NCBI RefSeq assembly: GCF_958298935.1
Contig: NC_084929.1
Coordinates: 29,081,501-29,145,500, forward strand
From: Phragmites australis
Taxonomy: Eukaryota; Streptophyta; Magnoliopsida; Poales; Poaceae
Direction of reading: 5' to 3'
DNA: 64,000 bases
Below, piece by piece: positions 10,625 to 22,108 of this stretch. How positions within the stretch are numbered: position 1 is the stretch's first letter; every line of letters starts with the position of its first letter. The position numbers were made by a program, and so were the translations under genes. The notes below the pieces were generated by a model. That model was not told the origin of the DNA. It saw nothing but the letters and a program-made list of their open reading frames with translations, and made no database searches.

Positions 10625-11527
10625 AGCCAATGAGTGAACCATAGTGAGCGTGTGGAAGTGGCTGATATGTCATTTTTAATTAGATCCCCAGCAACATGAG
10701 CTTAAGCTGAGAGTTGTGCTAAGCTGTGCTACTTATAGGTACTTTAGGGAGCTCATCCCAATTAATGACATCTACTTGGAGGCAGTATATATATGTATCA
10801 TGTGAACGTGGTCTCCCTCCTGTGCTGCTAGCTAAGGCATACCAGAAGGATCCAATTGAGATAAACTCTGCGGAAATAGTAGCAGGAACAAGTCAGGCAG
10901 TGGTGGATGAAGCAGACCCGGCAAATGTCAGGGACGAGCAAGATGTTGGGGATGTGCGTGAGATGCAACCGAGGGGTATAGCTGATGAGGGGAGCACATC
11001 CCTAGTATAATTGAAGAGATGGAGATGGAGGATCAAGAGCTGGAGAAAGCCATTACCGATGAGGATTCATCCAACAAGGGGAAAATGCTCATGTTCTTGC
11101 AGAGTGGAGGAATCAGAAATTTTAAAGCTAGTAGTCAGTGAGGCTTATCGGACACCATGGGAATATCATGAGAAGGAGGTGTCCTAGGGTGCTATGTACC
11201 CTAGTAAGGAGGCTGTTATTGATACAGTTAAATTTTGGTCGTTGTCTCTTCGGAGGTAGTTCAAGGTTGTAAAGTCGAGTAAAAGGGAGTACGACGTCAA
11301 GTGTTTGGTGTCTGATTATCCTTGGTGGGTGCACGCATTCAGGGGAAAGTGGGTTGACTACTGGGAGTGCTTAATAGTCAGAGAGCATAATTGTCACATT
11401 GATAAAATAGATCCTTACGATCGACAATCATTGGAAGCACCGGTATGTCGCTAATTAGCTACGTATGTGCCAGTTTATTTATTTATTGTAAGCCCTACAT
11501 TCACTTTATATTTCAAATGGTGTAGGT

Positions 11528-12460
11528 TGGCAGTATCTGGATTCCTACCGCTGAATCTTTTGGTGGAGGCCCGAGCGACAGAGAACCCTCAGGCAGCGGC
11601 GAGGCAATTCTATTTCGACCGCTCATTGATCGCTACACTGGTTGACCGGTGGAGGCCTGAGACCCACACTTTTCACATCCCCTGTGGCGAGATGGCTCCG
11701 ACGTTGCAGGATGTAGTCTATCTGTTAGGCTTATCTTGCACCGGAGCTACCGTTGGAGTCGCCGATGTGGATGTAGACTGGATGAACGTCATGGATCACC
11801 GATTTGCCCCTGTTTAGCGGACGGACGACGCACCCGCCTACATGCCCGAGTTCCTGTCGGATCCGCGAGGCCCACGAAGAAGAGGATCCTCCGGTTCCAG
11901 GTACCTTGCAATTTACCTTCTCATTTACTTTACAATTTCAACGATATTTTACTCATCATTATTTGCATTACTTGTAGCCTATATGTTGTAATAAATTCAT
12001 GTATATTTGGTTTCAATGTATATTTGGTTTCATTTGCATTACTTGTATCTTGCATACATCCACCTGGAGGCCGGCTTGTACTCGGTATCGAGGCACTTAG
12101 AGGTATACTTGCTTTGGTTATTCGGCTGGATTATATTCACCAACGACCAAGGCAACCTGGTGTCGAGGACCCTTGCTCCGTACGTGAGGTGGATCACAGA
12201 TGCGGAGCCCAATGATGTCCCCCGGTAGAGCTGGGCCTCTGCTTTCCTTGTTGCGATGTATCGGGCCTTGTGTAACACGTGCACGAAGAAGGAGTCACTA
12301 GGCATATTTGTTGGGTGCCTACTATTGCTGCAGTTGTGGTCTTACGAGTGGTTCGTGATTGGCCGACCTGTTGTGGACCAGTTCCCATAGCCTGAGGAAT
12401 GATACGGTGAACCCGAGGAGGACGGACCCATCATGGGCTCGTTGTGGTGTCGACACCAGG
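11528..12460 (+). pseudogene. Plant mobile domain (PMD) coding region of MULE copy 1
   Basis: An exon starts at the acceptor ggtgtag/GTTGGC and reads LAVSGFLPLNLLVEAR, then WRPETHTFHIPCGEMAPTLQD and VVYLLGLSCTG. This is the N-terminal half of the plant mobile domain found in MAIN/MAIL-type proteins, in phosphatase-7 long-form-like proteins and in many MULEs and Gypsy elements. After an intron (donor near 11900) the frame resumes at about 12055 with GLYSVSRHLEVYLLWLFGWIIF, then ASAFLVAMYRALC and GCLLLLQLWSYEWFVIGRPVV, and ends at a donor near 12460. In-frame stops at the codons before RTDD, SWAS, PEE and YGE kill it. Upstream it joins spliced MURA sequence, so a MURA-PMD fusion transcript may once have existed. 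Confidence 0.7.
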
Positions 12461-12639
12461 TACGTATGGAATATAGTTATGCTTCACTTGCCACATGTTT
12501 TAGTTTTGGTTTCTTACTATTTTCTCCACAGCCGCACTAGAAGAGCTCGACAATTGAAAGAAGTTGGCCACTGCTAGTTAAATGGAGGTTTAAGGTAGGA
12601 GTTGGGGAGTTGCAACATGTATATACTATGGAGGATAAT

Positions 12640-12865
12640 GACAAATAGTGGTACACGAGGTGGAAGAACCGGATGTTGGGCAATCCTTGGTCAATCCAAT
12701 GGAACCAACGTGTGAGACAGACGAAGGGGAACTCATCCCTGGTTTAATTGAATAGATGGAGCGGGAGGATCGGGATGACAAGGAAGTTGCTGAAGATGAC
12801 ATCTCGAACGATGATGATGATGTTTCTGTCCATGTGGAGTGGCACAATAGTGAATTAACCATTTC
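12640..12865 (+). pseudogene. Second MURA-like acidic fragment
   Basis: One frame reads EEPDVGQSLVNPM, TDEGELIPGLIE, then DDKEVAEDDISNDDDD and VEWHNSEL. This parallels the acidic linker of the MURA frame at 10920-11110 and 60650-60830 (DVGD, ADEGEHIPS, GDSSDEEG, AEWRDHD). It is a diverged extra copy of that linker downstream of the PMD, with stops. It suggests a partial duplication or a nested second MULE piece. Confidence 0.45.
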
Positions 12866-12925
12866 TAGCTAGAATTTCCTCAGAGAAATGAGATATCTAG
12901 AATTCACAAATTGACAAAAAACTAA

Positions 12926-13781
12926 GGTGGCATTTGGATACTTGGTGGGATAGGGATAGGGATATAAGTGGGATTATGAAGCATCGGGTTGGAGATAAGG
13001 ATATGAGGTTTAGTCCATGTTCCTATGTTTGGATTTATTGGATTTTGGATTGGGATAGACTTTTTTTTTACAAAATGCCCATGGAAAAAACATTATGCAA
13101 ATTTGATTCTCTTCCACCTTTCTTGCTTCAGCAGTCCTGGCAACGTGTCCCAAATCATGAAGCACCATCGAATCAGCTAGTAGCAATCTCAAGCCTCAAC
13201 TCTGGTAGTAGCAGTAGCCTTCCCATGAATCCAAAATAGAGTAGCAGCCCCATCAACAAGAGCCTCGGATGGCTATACGACCCTTGGAATGAATCGCAAA
13301 AGCACGAGCTTCAAGTGTTGATTTCGTGATGGAGGAAGAAGCGGCTGGAGGCAGTAATGCATGATAGGCATTGGCCACTGGAATAGGGCAACTGTGGTCA
13401 GTGAGGGGTCCGAGTAGGTCTAAGAAACAAAGCACGATTCAAAGCCGGTCATGGAGACTATTTGATGAGGGAAGAGGTATCCACGACGGGTTTGCCACGA
13501 GCAGCTTGACGGAAGGCGAGATCTAGCTATGGGGGCTCTGCGGGTCGCAGCAGGCCCAGCAGCGCTATATGAGGAAGACGAAGGCTGATTTGGTCCCCAT
13601 CCGTATCCTACCTCTAAACCCACCCCCTCCAGTAGGATTAAATCGGTGGGAAAAGATAGCATGATTTTCCAATCTCAAACCAGTCTCTTTTCCGTATCCT
13701 ATGAACCAAATATAGGTTATAACTTATCCCACATCTCATTTCCTATTATCACCTTACATTTCCAACAATCTAAACGCCACT
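12926..13781. mobile_element. MITE-like TIR element, about 0.86 kb
   Basis: The left end GGTGGCATTTGGAT pairs with the complement of the right end (AGTGGCGTTTAGAT). Subterminal sequence is also inverted: gggattatgaagc near the left, and ggattaaatcgg with tatgaaccaaatatag near the right. The core is non-coding. The end sequence fits the PIF/Harbinger-Tourist type, but no clean 3-bp duplication is visible. Confidence 0.5.
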
Positions 13782-16439
13782 GAACAAATTAAGCCAGTGA
13801 AGAAACAAAAAGTGCAGATCAACAAACATACATAATATTTCTTCAGAGGTAGCAAAACATGTAGCTGCAAATCTCAGGTAATACCGTAATAGCTACAATT
13901 CACGTCACACACAAAAATGGGCCCGGGAATAAAGAAGGGGCTAGCTTGGTTGTAAAACTAAGCAATTGCTTAACAACTTCTCTATGAAAGGTGGGGAACA
14001 TGCTCCCTGTTGGCCTTAGAGAAGCTCCGTCCCTGTTGAACACACAAACCACTCAAATCCTAGGAGCTTAAACCCTAGAACAAACAAGGCCTAAACACAG
14101 CTCGCATCAAACAATCTCGCTGATGAAAGTAGTGCAAAATTCAAACAGGACAAACAAAATCATATCTAATTAGCCGAAAAGAACATCCACATTAAAATCT
14201 CAGCTCAAATTCGTACTTGCAATCCACAGAGAACACGAACGGATCGAATCGCTGGCATGAACAGAGAACGGGAGCGACAGGAGAGCACAATGGCCACGAC
14301 CCGATCCAACTCGCCAGCATAAAGAATACAGCTCGATGTCACTGCTCTCAGCTTTTCCCAGCTCTCTCCTTTTCCCAGCTCTCTCAGATTCCTATCCCAC
14401 AGCTACAGCCCCCAAAACAACTAATGGCTTTATTCACTGTAGCAGCAGTGGATTCGACCTAACCAGTTACTGTGATGTAACACATGTTATCATTTCTGAT
14501 GTAACACATATTATCATTGACATGTAGGATCTACTAAAAGTTGATTTACATATTAACGATCACATCACCGTAATGTTACGTCAGATAATAGTCCAACCCA
14601 AACCAATAGTCAGCACAAACAAATCAAATGAAATGAGAGGAACCAAACACTATTGCTAACAAACAACCAAAAATTAGCTTGCCTGCCTCAGACACACCAC
14701 CCGGCCAAAGCAAACGCCGGCGAAAATCGCCGCCGCTCCACGCTAAAATCGGCCGGTCGCGCCAGGAAAAGGCACAATTAAAGCGGCAGCTTATGCCATG
14801 CAAAACTAGAAGTTAGACGCAACGCATACGCCGATAAAGAACGCAAAATCCTTGGCGAATTGTGGGTGCCGGAGATGCCGGATGGGGCGGTATAGAAGTA
14901 ATCCTTGTTCCACGACTGTCAGCCCCACCATTGCTCCCACAACATCAGTTTCATCGATGGCTACATCCGCTCACCTTTGGCTTTAATTTTGCTCCACGTT
15001 CGGTTGGCAATGGAATGCGCGTGCTCTCCGGTTTAAAGATTATTCGTCTTCGCAATTTCTTTACGCGATTTCCGCGTAAAAGCGATGGAATGGAATTTTT
15101 TTTCCTTCAGTGGGATCCTTCTGATTTGATGATTTAGGGCGGTTAGATGCTGACAAGCAGTGTTCTTTATGGGAAAACCATTGGCTTGATGTGGTGGTAG
15201 TTTATATTGAATTGTTTTGGTGTAGTTTAACTAACATTTGATGCTTAGTGAAGGGGGGAAAACTGGTTGCAGACTAGGTTTTGTCAGGCAATTGTGATGT
15301 AGGTAGGCCAAGCTGGTCCTGCCTGTTGCATTGCAGCTTTCATGGCCCCTCAAGTTTGAGCAGAATATGGAATCTGCTCCTTGTTTTCAGCTTTGGACTT
15401 TGGCCCTTAAACTACTAGATCTCTTTGTTTTATGTCAGGATCAAATGTACCCATCACTTAGTTTGGCATAACTGAATCGCCAAGTCTGCTACAATACCAT
15501 AGCCTTCTGTGTTGAACATCCGTTTCCATTGATCTTTATGTTTTAAGTTGCGCATGATCAGATTCACAACTAATTGACTTAAGAAAAGGGAAAAGAACGG
15601 TAAAATATGAAGAATGAAATAAAAGTGACCCTCTCAAGCCTACAAAAGGAAAAGGAAAAGGAAAAAAAAAGATGAAGAATGAAATAAAAGTGGCCCTCCC
15701 AAATCTACTCAAGCATGTAAAAAGGTGCTAATCGAATTTGTGGAGCCGTATCAGTCGGATAATCAGATATGCTAATTTATGCGCCATGTTGCCATGTGCC
15801 TGCCGATGTGCACTCGGAGATCCATGGTGACCTAGACAGCCATTGATGGGAACAAAAAGTTGCTGCCGCCATTGTTTCACCCACAATGCCTTGTTTTCCT
15901 CTTCTTTTTTCTTTGGAAAGAAATGTCCTTCAACAAACTAATTCTTGCTTGTTTTCTGATGATCCGTAGCTTCAAAGGTGAACACGATGCTGGTACTGTC
16001 AAGCAATACACATACCGATGTGCGGTATTATAGACATTGAACCCTTTTTAGCTTGCAAGTTTTGTGTGTCGGCCACTGAAACTCAATGTTTCCTAAAAAC
16101 AAAAGGAACGAGGGTCCGAGTTTCTGTATTTTACTTCACTTCGATGCACAAGGTAGTATGGGACTACTAAACATAAGATTTTTTGCTTGGATGAAGATCA
16201 CCATACACATCCAAATGTTAGAATACAGGTTTATTTATAAGTCAATCTTCTCGTGAATAAGTTCAGCCTATGCAGTAATGCAGAGCCCTTGTGAAAATGT
16301 GAGATAATTTGTATTTTTGAAAGGTAGATGTGATATAATATCATACTGTTTGTAATGCTGCTAAATGATATATTGATGTCTTGCCAGCTTTGATTGTCTT
16401 GCTTCAGTTATCTACTTGCTACTTTGAGTTTCTAGAGCT
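13782..16439. other. Intergenic DNA downstream of the MAKR gene
   Basis: No gene is recognised. A CG-richer patch at 14690-15010 contains short open frames of 60-90 codons without family resemblance. The rest is AT-rich. Two near-identical stretches, agatgaagaatgaaataaaagtg at about 15606 and 15671, form a short local duplication. Confidence 0.4.
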
Positions 16440-16605
16440 CAGAAGCGAGCAAAGCGAGAGAGAATCCCGTCCTAAAGGAAATGACCCTGAGAATCCCGTC
16501 GTGAAGAGAATCCTGAAGGGAAACCGTTAGAGCGCTGAAGGGAACGAAAATCCCTTCACGACAGGATTTTCGTCCCCGAAGGGAAACCGTTGGGTGTAGC
16601 CTAAG
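16440..16605 (-). repeat. MITE fragment, same family as 44021-44290
   Basis: The words agagaatcccgtcct, aatgaccct, gaacgaaaatccc and ggaaaccgttg occur in the same order as in the complement of 44030-44200. The copy is in the opposite orientation and lacks a clear right end. It is non-coding. Confidence 0.55.
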
Positions 16606-17062
16606 GTCATTTTTACATTTGTGAATACATCGAGGATTCTAGGCATTGATACATATGCCAACAAATAAATATGTTCCCTTCATCATATTTTGTCTCTGAC
16701 TTGTGACTTCATGTAGGTTTTCTTCTCTTATTTTATACTGAAACATATCAGAGATAGTTCTACTGCGATGTAATCTAAGTAGGACTCTGTTCTGGATTTT
16801 TACTCCAAATCTATGTAAATTGTACAATTCTATTGCTCTTACGTAATGAACTGTTTATTTCCTGAAAGAAATTACTCTAACAAAACACGTAGTTACTCTG
16901 ATAATGTACCGAAAACAATCTATGCTTAAAGTTCAGACGTCGTTCATTTGAACAATATCATCATGAGTTCATGACACAAGGAGGTCAACAGAAGTTTCAG
17001 TCGTCACAAAATTTTCAGAATGCATTGCATCATCGTACAATCATCATCATCGATCACATTTT

Positions 17063-18181
17063 TCATCCTCTGTGAATCTCGATCAGCTCGTCTAGGCCGT
17101 CGGACTCTGCGGCGATCTTGGACGCCGCCGATAACAGGAACCGGAAGCCGGCGTCGCTGGCGCTCTTCCTCACCGAGGCCAGCTGCTGGGACTTCTTGCA
17201 GTAGGCAATGAGCCCCTGGACCGGGTTCTCCACCTCCGAGCTCGCGCTGCTGCTCCTCCTCAGCGCCGGCACCGAGCCATCGGACTCGCTCGAGGTCCGC
17301 ACAGACGAGGAGGCGGACGAGCTCGACGACGACAAGGAGGAGGATGCTGACGACGGCATAGCAGGGGCAGGAGACGTTTTGTTCGACGACGAGTACCGGA
17401 CGATGACGCTGGAGAAGGACCTCCTGTGCCCGTGCTCGCGTTCTTTATGCCGCCCTCCTGCAGCACTCCCGCTGCCACCGTCGCCGCTGCCACTGTGAGA
17501 GACGATGCACCTGTTGCTTCTGATCTGGCCGAACGGGTTCTTCCTCCATGCCCTGAGGTGGCCATGGCCATGGGCGAGTTCCTGCGCTCCTCTCGTCGAG
17601 CCAAGAACGTTCTTGTCGTCGGGGTTCCCCGGCTTGGCGGCAAATATCGTCTTGAGGTAAGCCTTGGACGCCTTGAGCTTGAGGCCGAGGTTGAGCTGCC
17701 TCATGAACCTGAGCTTCCTGGACCACGGCTTCCTCTCGCCGGCCACCGCCGCCGCCGCGTCCGCTAGGCCGGCCGCGTACTCTTGGAAGTACTCCTCCAC
17801 GTTGAGCTCCCCGCTGACGTAGCACGAGTTCGCTGGTGACGCTTTGCACGATTCGTACGGCGTCGCCGGGGCGGTACAGATGCCGGTGACCCCCCTGCCC
17901 CCGCTCCTGTCTACGCGGCCGTCGAGGAGCTCCTCCACCATCTGGATGCGCGGCGGGAGGTGCAGCGGCAGCAGCTTCCCCTTGTAGAAGAGCTCGTCCG
18001 CCGGCGACGCCAGGGGCTCCCCCCACCGGTCCAGCGGCGCCGATATGAACTCGAACTCCCTCGCCACAGGCGGCCCGGCAGCTGAGCTCAGGTCCATGTC
18101 GATGTAATCCTCCTCCTCTTGCAGCATCTCTCCATGAACCTCACGCCTCTCCTCCAAGTCCTTTCCTTGCCCTCTCGCCAT
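17063..18181 (-). CDS. Membrane-associated kinase regulator (MAKR/BKI1-like), 372 aa
   Basis: MAKR proteins sit at the inner face of the plasma membrane and modulate leucine-rich-repeat receptor kinases; the founding relative BKI1 holds the brassinosteroid receptor inactive until phosphorylated. The family features are all here: an acidic start EEEDYIDMD (about 22-30) followed by REFEF (41-45); a basic membrane-hook segment RKPWSRKLRF to KASKAYLKTIF (about 150-181); Ser-rich low complexity (about 260-310); and the C-terminal kinase-binding-type motif NPVQGLIAYCKKSQQ (about 315-331). The frame is uninterrupted from ATG at 18181 to the stop at 17063. Length and lack of introns fit the family. 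High GC makes all other frames open, so antisense frames are ignored. I cannot say which MAKR paralogue it is. Confidence 0.88.
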   Translation of the reverse strand: MARGQGKDLEERREVHGEMLQEEEDYIDMDLSSAAGPPVAREFEFISAPLDRWGEPLASPADELFYKGKLLPLHLPPRIQMVEELLDGRVDRSGGRGVTGICTAPATPYESCKASPANSCYVSGELNVEEYFQEYAAGLADAAAAVAGERKPWSRKLRFMRQLNLGLKLKASKAYLKTIFAAKPGNPDDKNVLGSTRGAQELAHGHGHLRAWRKNPFGQIRSNRCIVSHSGSGDGGSGSAAGGRHKEREHGHRRSFSSVIVRYSSSNKTSPAPAMPSSASSSLSSSSSSASSSVRTSSESDGSVPALRRSSSASSEVENPVQGLIAYCKKSQQLASVRKSASDAGFRFLLSAASKIAAESDGLDELIEIHRG

Positions 18182-18285
18182 TGTTCCTGCCTCGTGAGCT
18201 CACCGAGCCGCGTTTTCTTGGCTGCTTGGAACCGAAGTGGTTATGCGCTTACGATGATTCAGAGGAACAACGGCAGAGCCATGCG

Positions 18286-18296
18286 TGAGGGGCATA
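18286..18296 (-). promoter_or_regulatory. Possible TATA element of the MAKR gene
   Basis: An AT-rich patch (minus strand AATTTATATG) in otherwise GC-rich DNA about 105 bases before the start codon. Position fits a plant TATA box, but the match to TATAAA is imperfect. Confidence 0.3.
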
Positions 18297-18529
18297 TAAA
18301 TTGGCCTACACTGCTCTTTCTTTTCAGGGACCCTACCATTGCCCGCATGATCTGCTTCTTGTTTGCGTCTCAGCCATCTCTCTGTCCCGGGTGTAGCACG
18401 GCACGTAGTGACGCAGCACTGTGTTCTGGTGGTCGCTGTCTCGGTGTCTCTCCATATCATTGCTCTATCTCTGGCTTTGGTGTTTCTTTTCTGAGAGAAA
18501 ACCGGCTTTGGTGTCTGTGTAAGTGCTGA

Positions 18530-21500
18530 TTAGGGTGGTGATCTTTTGCTTTTTTGCCTTTCCTCTGCTGCCCTGCATGCTTCTCTTCTTTCCATGGCTA
18601 CCTCAGCTCGTGCCATTTCATTTCAGACAGATTCTACGATGCGTTGGTAAAATGCACGGTTAGTGGTACAAATTAGTGCCGGATTACTGCACGAGCTGGT
18701 AATGATCATGTCTAGTTCCAACTTCCAACCAGTGAGTGACCGAGTTACGAGTAGTACGGATGATACGCAGGAACAGTACTGGGATTCCTTGGGTTACTGA
18801 ACCCTTGCGTGATTGAAATTTGCTCGGACCTCTGGCTGCTACAGAAAATTTCGAAATCGAAATGGGTAGCTCGTGCCCCCAAAACAAAACTAAAACAGAG
18901 CATGGAGCCGAGCGAGCAGCGATGTGCTACAGCTACATCGTAAGCGTGCCCATTTGTTTATATCGTCTGTCTTCGTGTATGTGAACCCGTTGAAGTGTGT
19001 GCAGGGCTAAAGGCGTCATCACCCATCAATGCTGCCGCTCAGGATTCAGGCCTGTGCTCGTAGGATCCAGAGTTTCGGATCAACAAAGATTGCTCAGAGA
19101 CAACAGCATGAATTCCTTTGGGGCCTGGTTGATATCATTTTGTCAAGACAACCAGATCAGCTGCCTGATATTATTTTGGAAGATGTAAATAAGAGGAGAA
19201 ATACCCTCTCTCTCTTTCATAGTTACGTGTGTTGCTTCTTTTTTAGGCTGTTTAGGAGCAAATGATGCCTATTTGAGCCACTGTAACGTCCACCAGGTTG
19301 GACTATAGAGTTGGGGGTCTGCTGTGCCGGCACAGTCCAGTCTCATCGTGCCTTGTACCATGTTTACAATTGATCTATTGTATCGTGTCAGCACGAGTTA
19401 ATTTTAGAAAAGCTAAGCATGATCCTCGCCATGTCACGCCATCGTTGTACTGTGCTGACTCATTCACGGTCTTACTTCATATCATCTGATAATATTTATA
19501 TATTTATCTCTTATCATTTTATACTTGTGTTTCTCATGCTCTATATTATTTGACAATACTTACATATTTATCTTTTATCATCTCACGTTTGTATCTTTCA
19601 TGTTTACATATTTATATCTTATTATCTCTCATCAAACAAATAGAGCCTTAATATCTTACGTTTTGTATCAGAGAGATTAAATGGCAAACATGAAAAAATG
19701 ATTATACAGACTGTGTCGTGCCATTTTTGTGTCATACATACACGGACACGGTCTAAGCCATCATGCCATGCTGGCACGACTACTGTACCAAGATTCTATG
19801 CACGGCACGACTCTAGTGTTCAACCGTGGCAATCTAGCCTAAAATATTTCATACCATGCTGTGCTTTGACTTGTGCCAAAACGTTGTGCCGCAGACGGCC
19901 CAAGAATAGCACAGCCCAAGTCACAGCTCTAGGTCGGGCCGTCACGTTGTAAACTAAAAAAACTTTGTGCTCCTCTCTTAAAATGAAATGGCAGAACTCC
20001 TGGCTGATTCGAAAAAATCATGAATTAAGCGAGAAATCACTGAATGCTTCTGCGACCTTCGGATCAAGAACTGATGTCTCGGAGTTCGGACTGATCCCTG
20101 AAGACTTGAAGCAAGTGAGGAGACATCACTGCAACTGCAACTCTTCCCAGTTTCTCTTGTTCCTTCTGCAAACTACAAGGCCCTTGACTTTGTGAACCGC
20201 ATTGTTTATTCCCTGCTAGTACTGCACCACTCATCTCCATGTCCAGCTAGGGCACTACTACTGATTAAGACATCGTAAGGCTGATTAACATCGTCCTCCC
20301 AACTAGATTATGCTGATCCACGGAATTATTCTTCTGCAAAGATTGTCTATATATTTGCTGCTGAGCCAGGTGGTTGAGAAATGCGAGATGCAGGTTAGGT
20401 TTGGGTCAACTCTTTCGAACTCCGGATTTGAGGTGAACTGCAGGCCTGAATGGAGTACCCACTTGTATGGCGCAGCGGCTGCTCGTGCGTGGTCGGCGGT
20501 GGTTGGAACGTGGAAGATTCGTGATTCAGAATTGCAATATGCTGGTTAAGGCAAAGTATCTAAAGGTAACTAATGCATCTTGCTAGGTACTACAGCCTAC
20601 AAGCTAATTTGGGCTTTCTCAAATAATATGTCGTGATCTTTGTTTTTCCTAAACAAAAAGTAAGAGAGGAAAGGTGACACGGAAAGAACAATATACCATC
20701 TCGTGAAATTTCAACCATAACTTTGTCGTAGAAGTGGTGGATAAGGCATAGTAGTTGTTCCATTAGTATCTTTGAACATCTAGTATTAGCACTGGATTTT
20801 ATGTTAGTACCTTTCTTCAGCTCCACGTAGTTTGAGAATACACACGTTTGAGAATACACAGGAGAACTACTAGCATCAAAGCACAAGAGTCAGGTTACAA
20901 ATCTAGGACTAAGTTATGGTTGAAATCCCAAAAACTGAGGCCCCAGGTAAAACAGAGCCATACAAAAGAGGGCATTCGTGCACGCAAGAAAACAAGAACA
21001 ACGACAGCATACGTCTGAATAGGTGTCTCGAAACAGCCCTCAGTCAGAACAGCGTCGAGATGCGTCATGCCGGGCACCTCACTCACGTTGCTGCTTTATG
21101 ACCCCAGGCTCATGCCACCATGGATGCACTCTTGACATTTCAAACTCTAGCTCATACCTGAAGAACATAGGCTGAAGTTTAGTCATGAGATAAATGTTGC
21201 TGGTTCGTTGTAGTCGCACTTGTGCGCTTGGAAATAACGACGGGTGAGAGTCATCACGGACCTTGAAAAACGGCGCATCTGTCGCATGTACGCTAGCCGC
21301 TGTGGCTGTGCTGGTGCACGGCAGCAAGCTGCCGATGGTACGCGCACTGGCACTGACACTTGCACACCGCACGAGCGCGATGGTCTCGTCCATGCGCGCG
21401 GCCCTGCCTCGGTAGACAGCCGGACCTCGTCTCCGGGCGCGTCCAAAACGTTGCCCCCCCTAAAGGAGTAGAAGGGGAGGCGGTCGCAGAGCTCGAGGAG

Positions 21501-21671
21501 TTGCTTTGCCTCCTCGGCGGATGGAAGCGGGCAAGGATCTCTGTTTCCTCCCCAGCAGCTCTGGGCCCCTGCCCTAGTCACCCAATGGGCAGGAAAGGTA
21601 GGTTGCAAAATTTGACCCCTTTGTCACTGATGGTTCAGCTTTTCAGCGTGGAGGCAGGTTCTCTTTTTGAC
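18530..21671. other. Intergenic DNA with decayed repeats
   Basis: No complete gene. At 19300-19470 and 19700-19950 there are many gtgccgtgc/ggcacgac words, a pattern typical of decayed grass TIR elements. A 78-codon open frame at 19029-19265 (containing SFGSTKIAQRQQHEFLWGLV) reads like a protein piece, but I do not recognise it. A minus-strand frame at 21183-21608 is also unassigned. Confidence 0.4.
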
Positions 21672-22103
21672 CCTTAAAAAGTTTAATTTTCATCTTTCAA
21701 TTATTGTTATGGGTTTAAGTTTTATCCTTTAACTTTAATACTAAAAATATTTCGTCTCTAAATGTTTAAAACCGTTTGAAACCCATCTCTCGATATGTTT
21801 CAGAGTGATTTTACATACGTAACGTTGCTAACTTGCATCCCGTGTGGCCAGACCATATTGTCTTAGCTTCTCCCACATTGATGCCCACCTATTAGTCTCT
21901 TCTTCTTCCCATCTCCTTTGGACTACGCTCCTCCGTGCGCACAACGCTCGTCGATGCACTGCTCCACGAGTAGAACCGGTGTGTCTACTAACGACCTCGC
22001 TGCCTACCTTTTGGCCCTCTTGCTCCTCTGCAACGAAGCCTTAAGGCCAAGCCCACGCTCATCTACCTCATCGGCGTGACCTCAGTGGCCTTCCGACGGT
22101 GTC

Positions 22104-22108
22104 CCCTC
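22104..22108. repeat. Left 5-bp target duplication of Copia element 1
   Basis: CCCTC, identical to 28404-28408 at the other end. Confidence 0.85.

Larger units (their letters stand above)
7049..11441 (+). pseudogene. MURA-like transposase N-terminal region, split by a hAT element
   Basis: Two pieces, 7049-7133 and 10625-11441, read as one former exon once the nested hAT (7142-10616) and one copy of its target duplication are set aside. The frame matches copy 2 at 60236: YYREG, then GVDLSVFQHVIKGLS before the insertion and DPQQHELKL after it. Downstream come an acidic linker (about 10900-11110), then FWSLSLRR, FKVVKSSKREYDVKCLV, PWWVHAFRGKWVDYW and HNCHIDKI. This is the MuDR-type DNA-binding domain with its CX-PWxxHA core. 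The start codon region present in copy 2 is deleted, several stops and a frameshift break the frame, and the catalytic DDE domain is absent. The region ends at a splice donor (CCG/GTATG) that leads into a PMD exon. Confidence 0.7.
6190..12925 (+). mobile_element. Decayed Mutator-like element, MULE copy 1 (contains a nested hAT)
   Basis: The left end is set by similarity to the second copy at 59285. Both copies have a poly-T/AT run, then atttaaataaatagatt, then a cluster of ctctcagagag-type inverted words with (a)cggtaag, a TATA box, and a purine-rich (gagagg) leader. Inside are a broken MURA N-terminal frame, a plant-mobile-domain region and a second MURA-like fragment. The right terminus was not found; the element must stop before the MITE at 12926. 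Boundaries are therefore approximate, and the element is clearly non-functional. Confidence 0.6.

Noticed and set aside
17208..18026. Plus-strand and alternative minus-strand frames across the MAKR gene
   Set aside because: GC-driven shadows of the 372-codon MAKR frame, with no family resemblance.
21183..21608. 141-codon minus-strand frame as a gene
   Set aside because: Plus-strand frames of similar length overlap, and no family or intron evidence was seen. It could be a captured fragment but cannot be supported.
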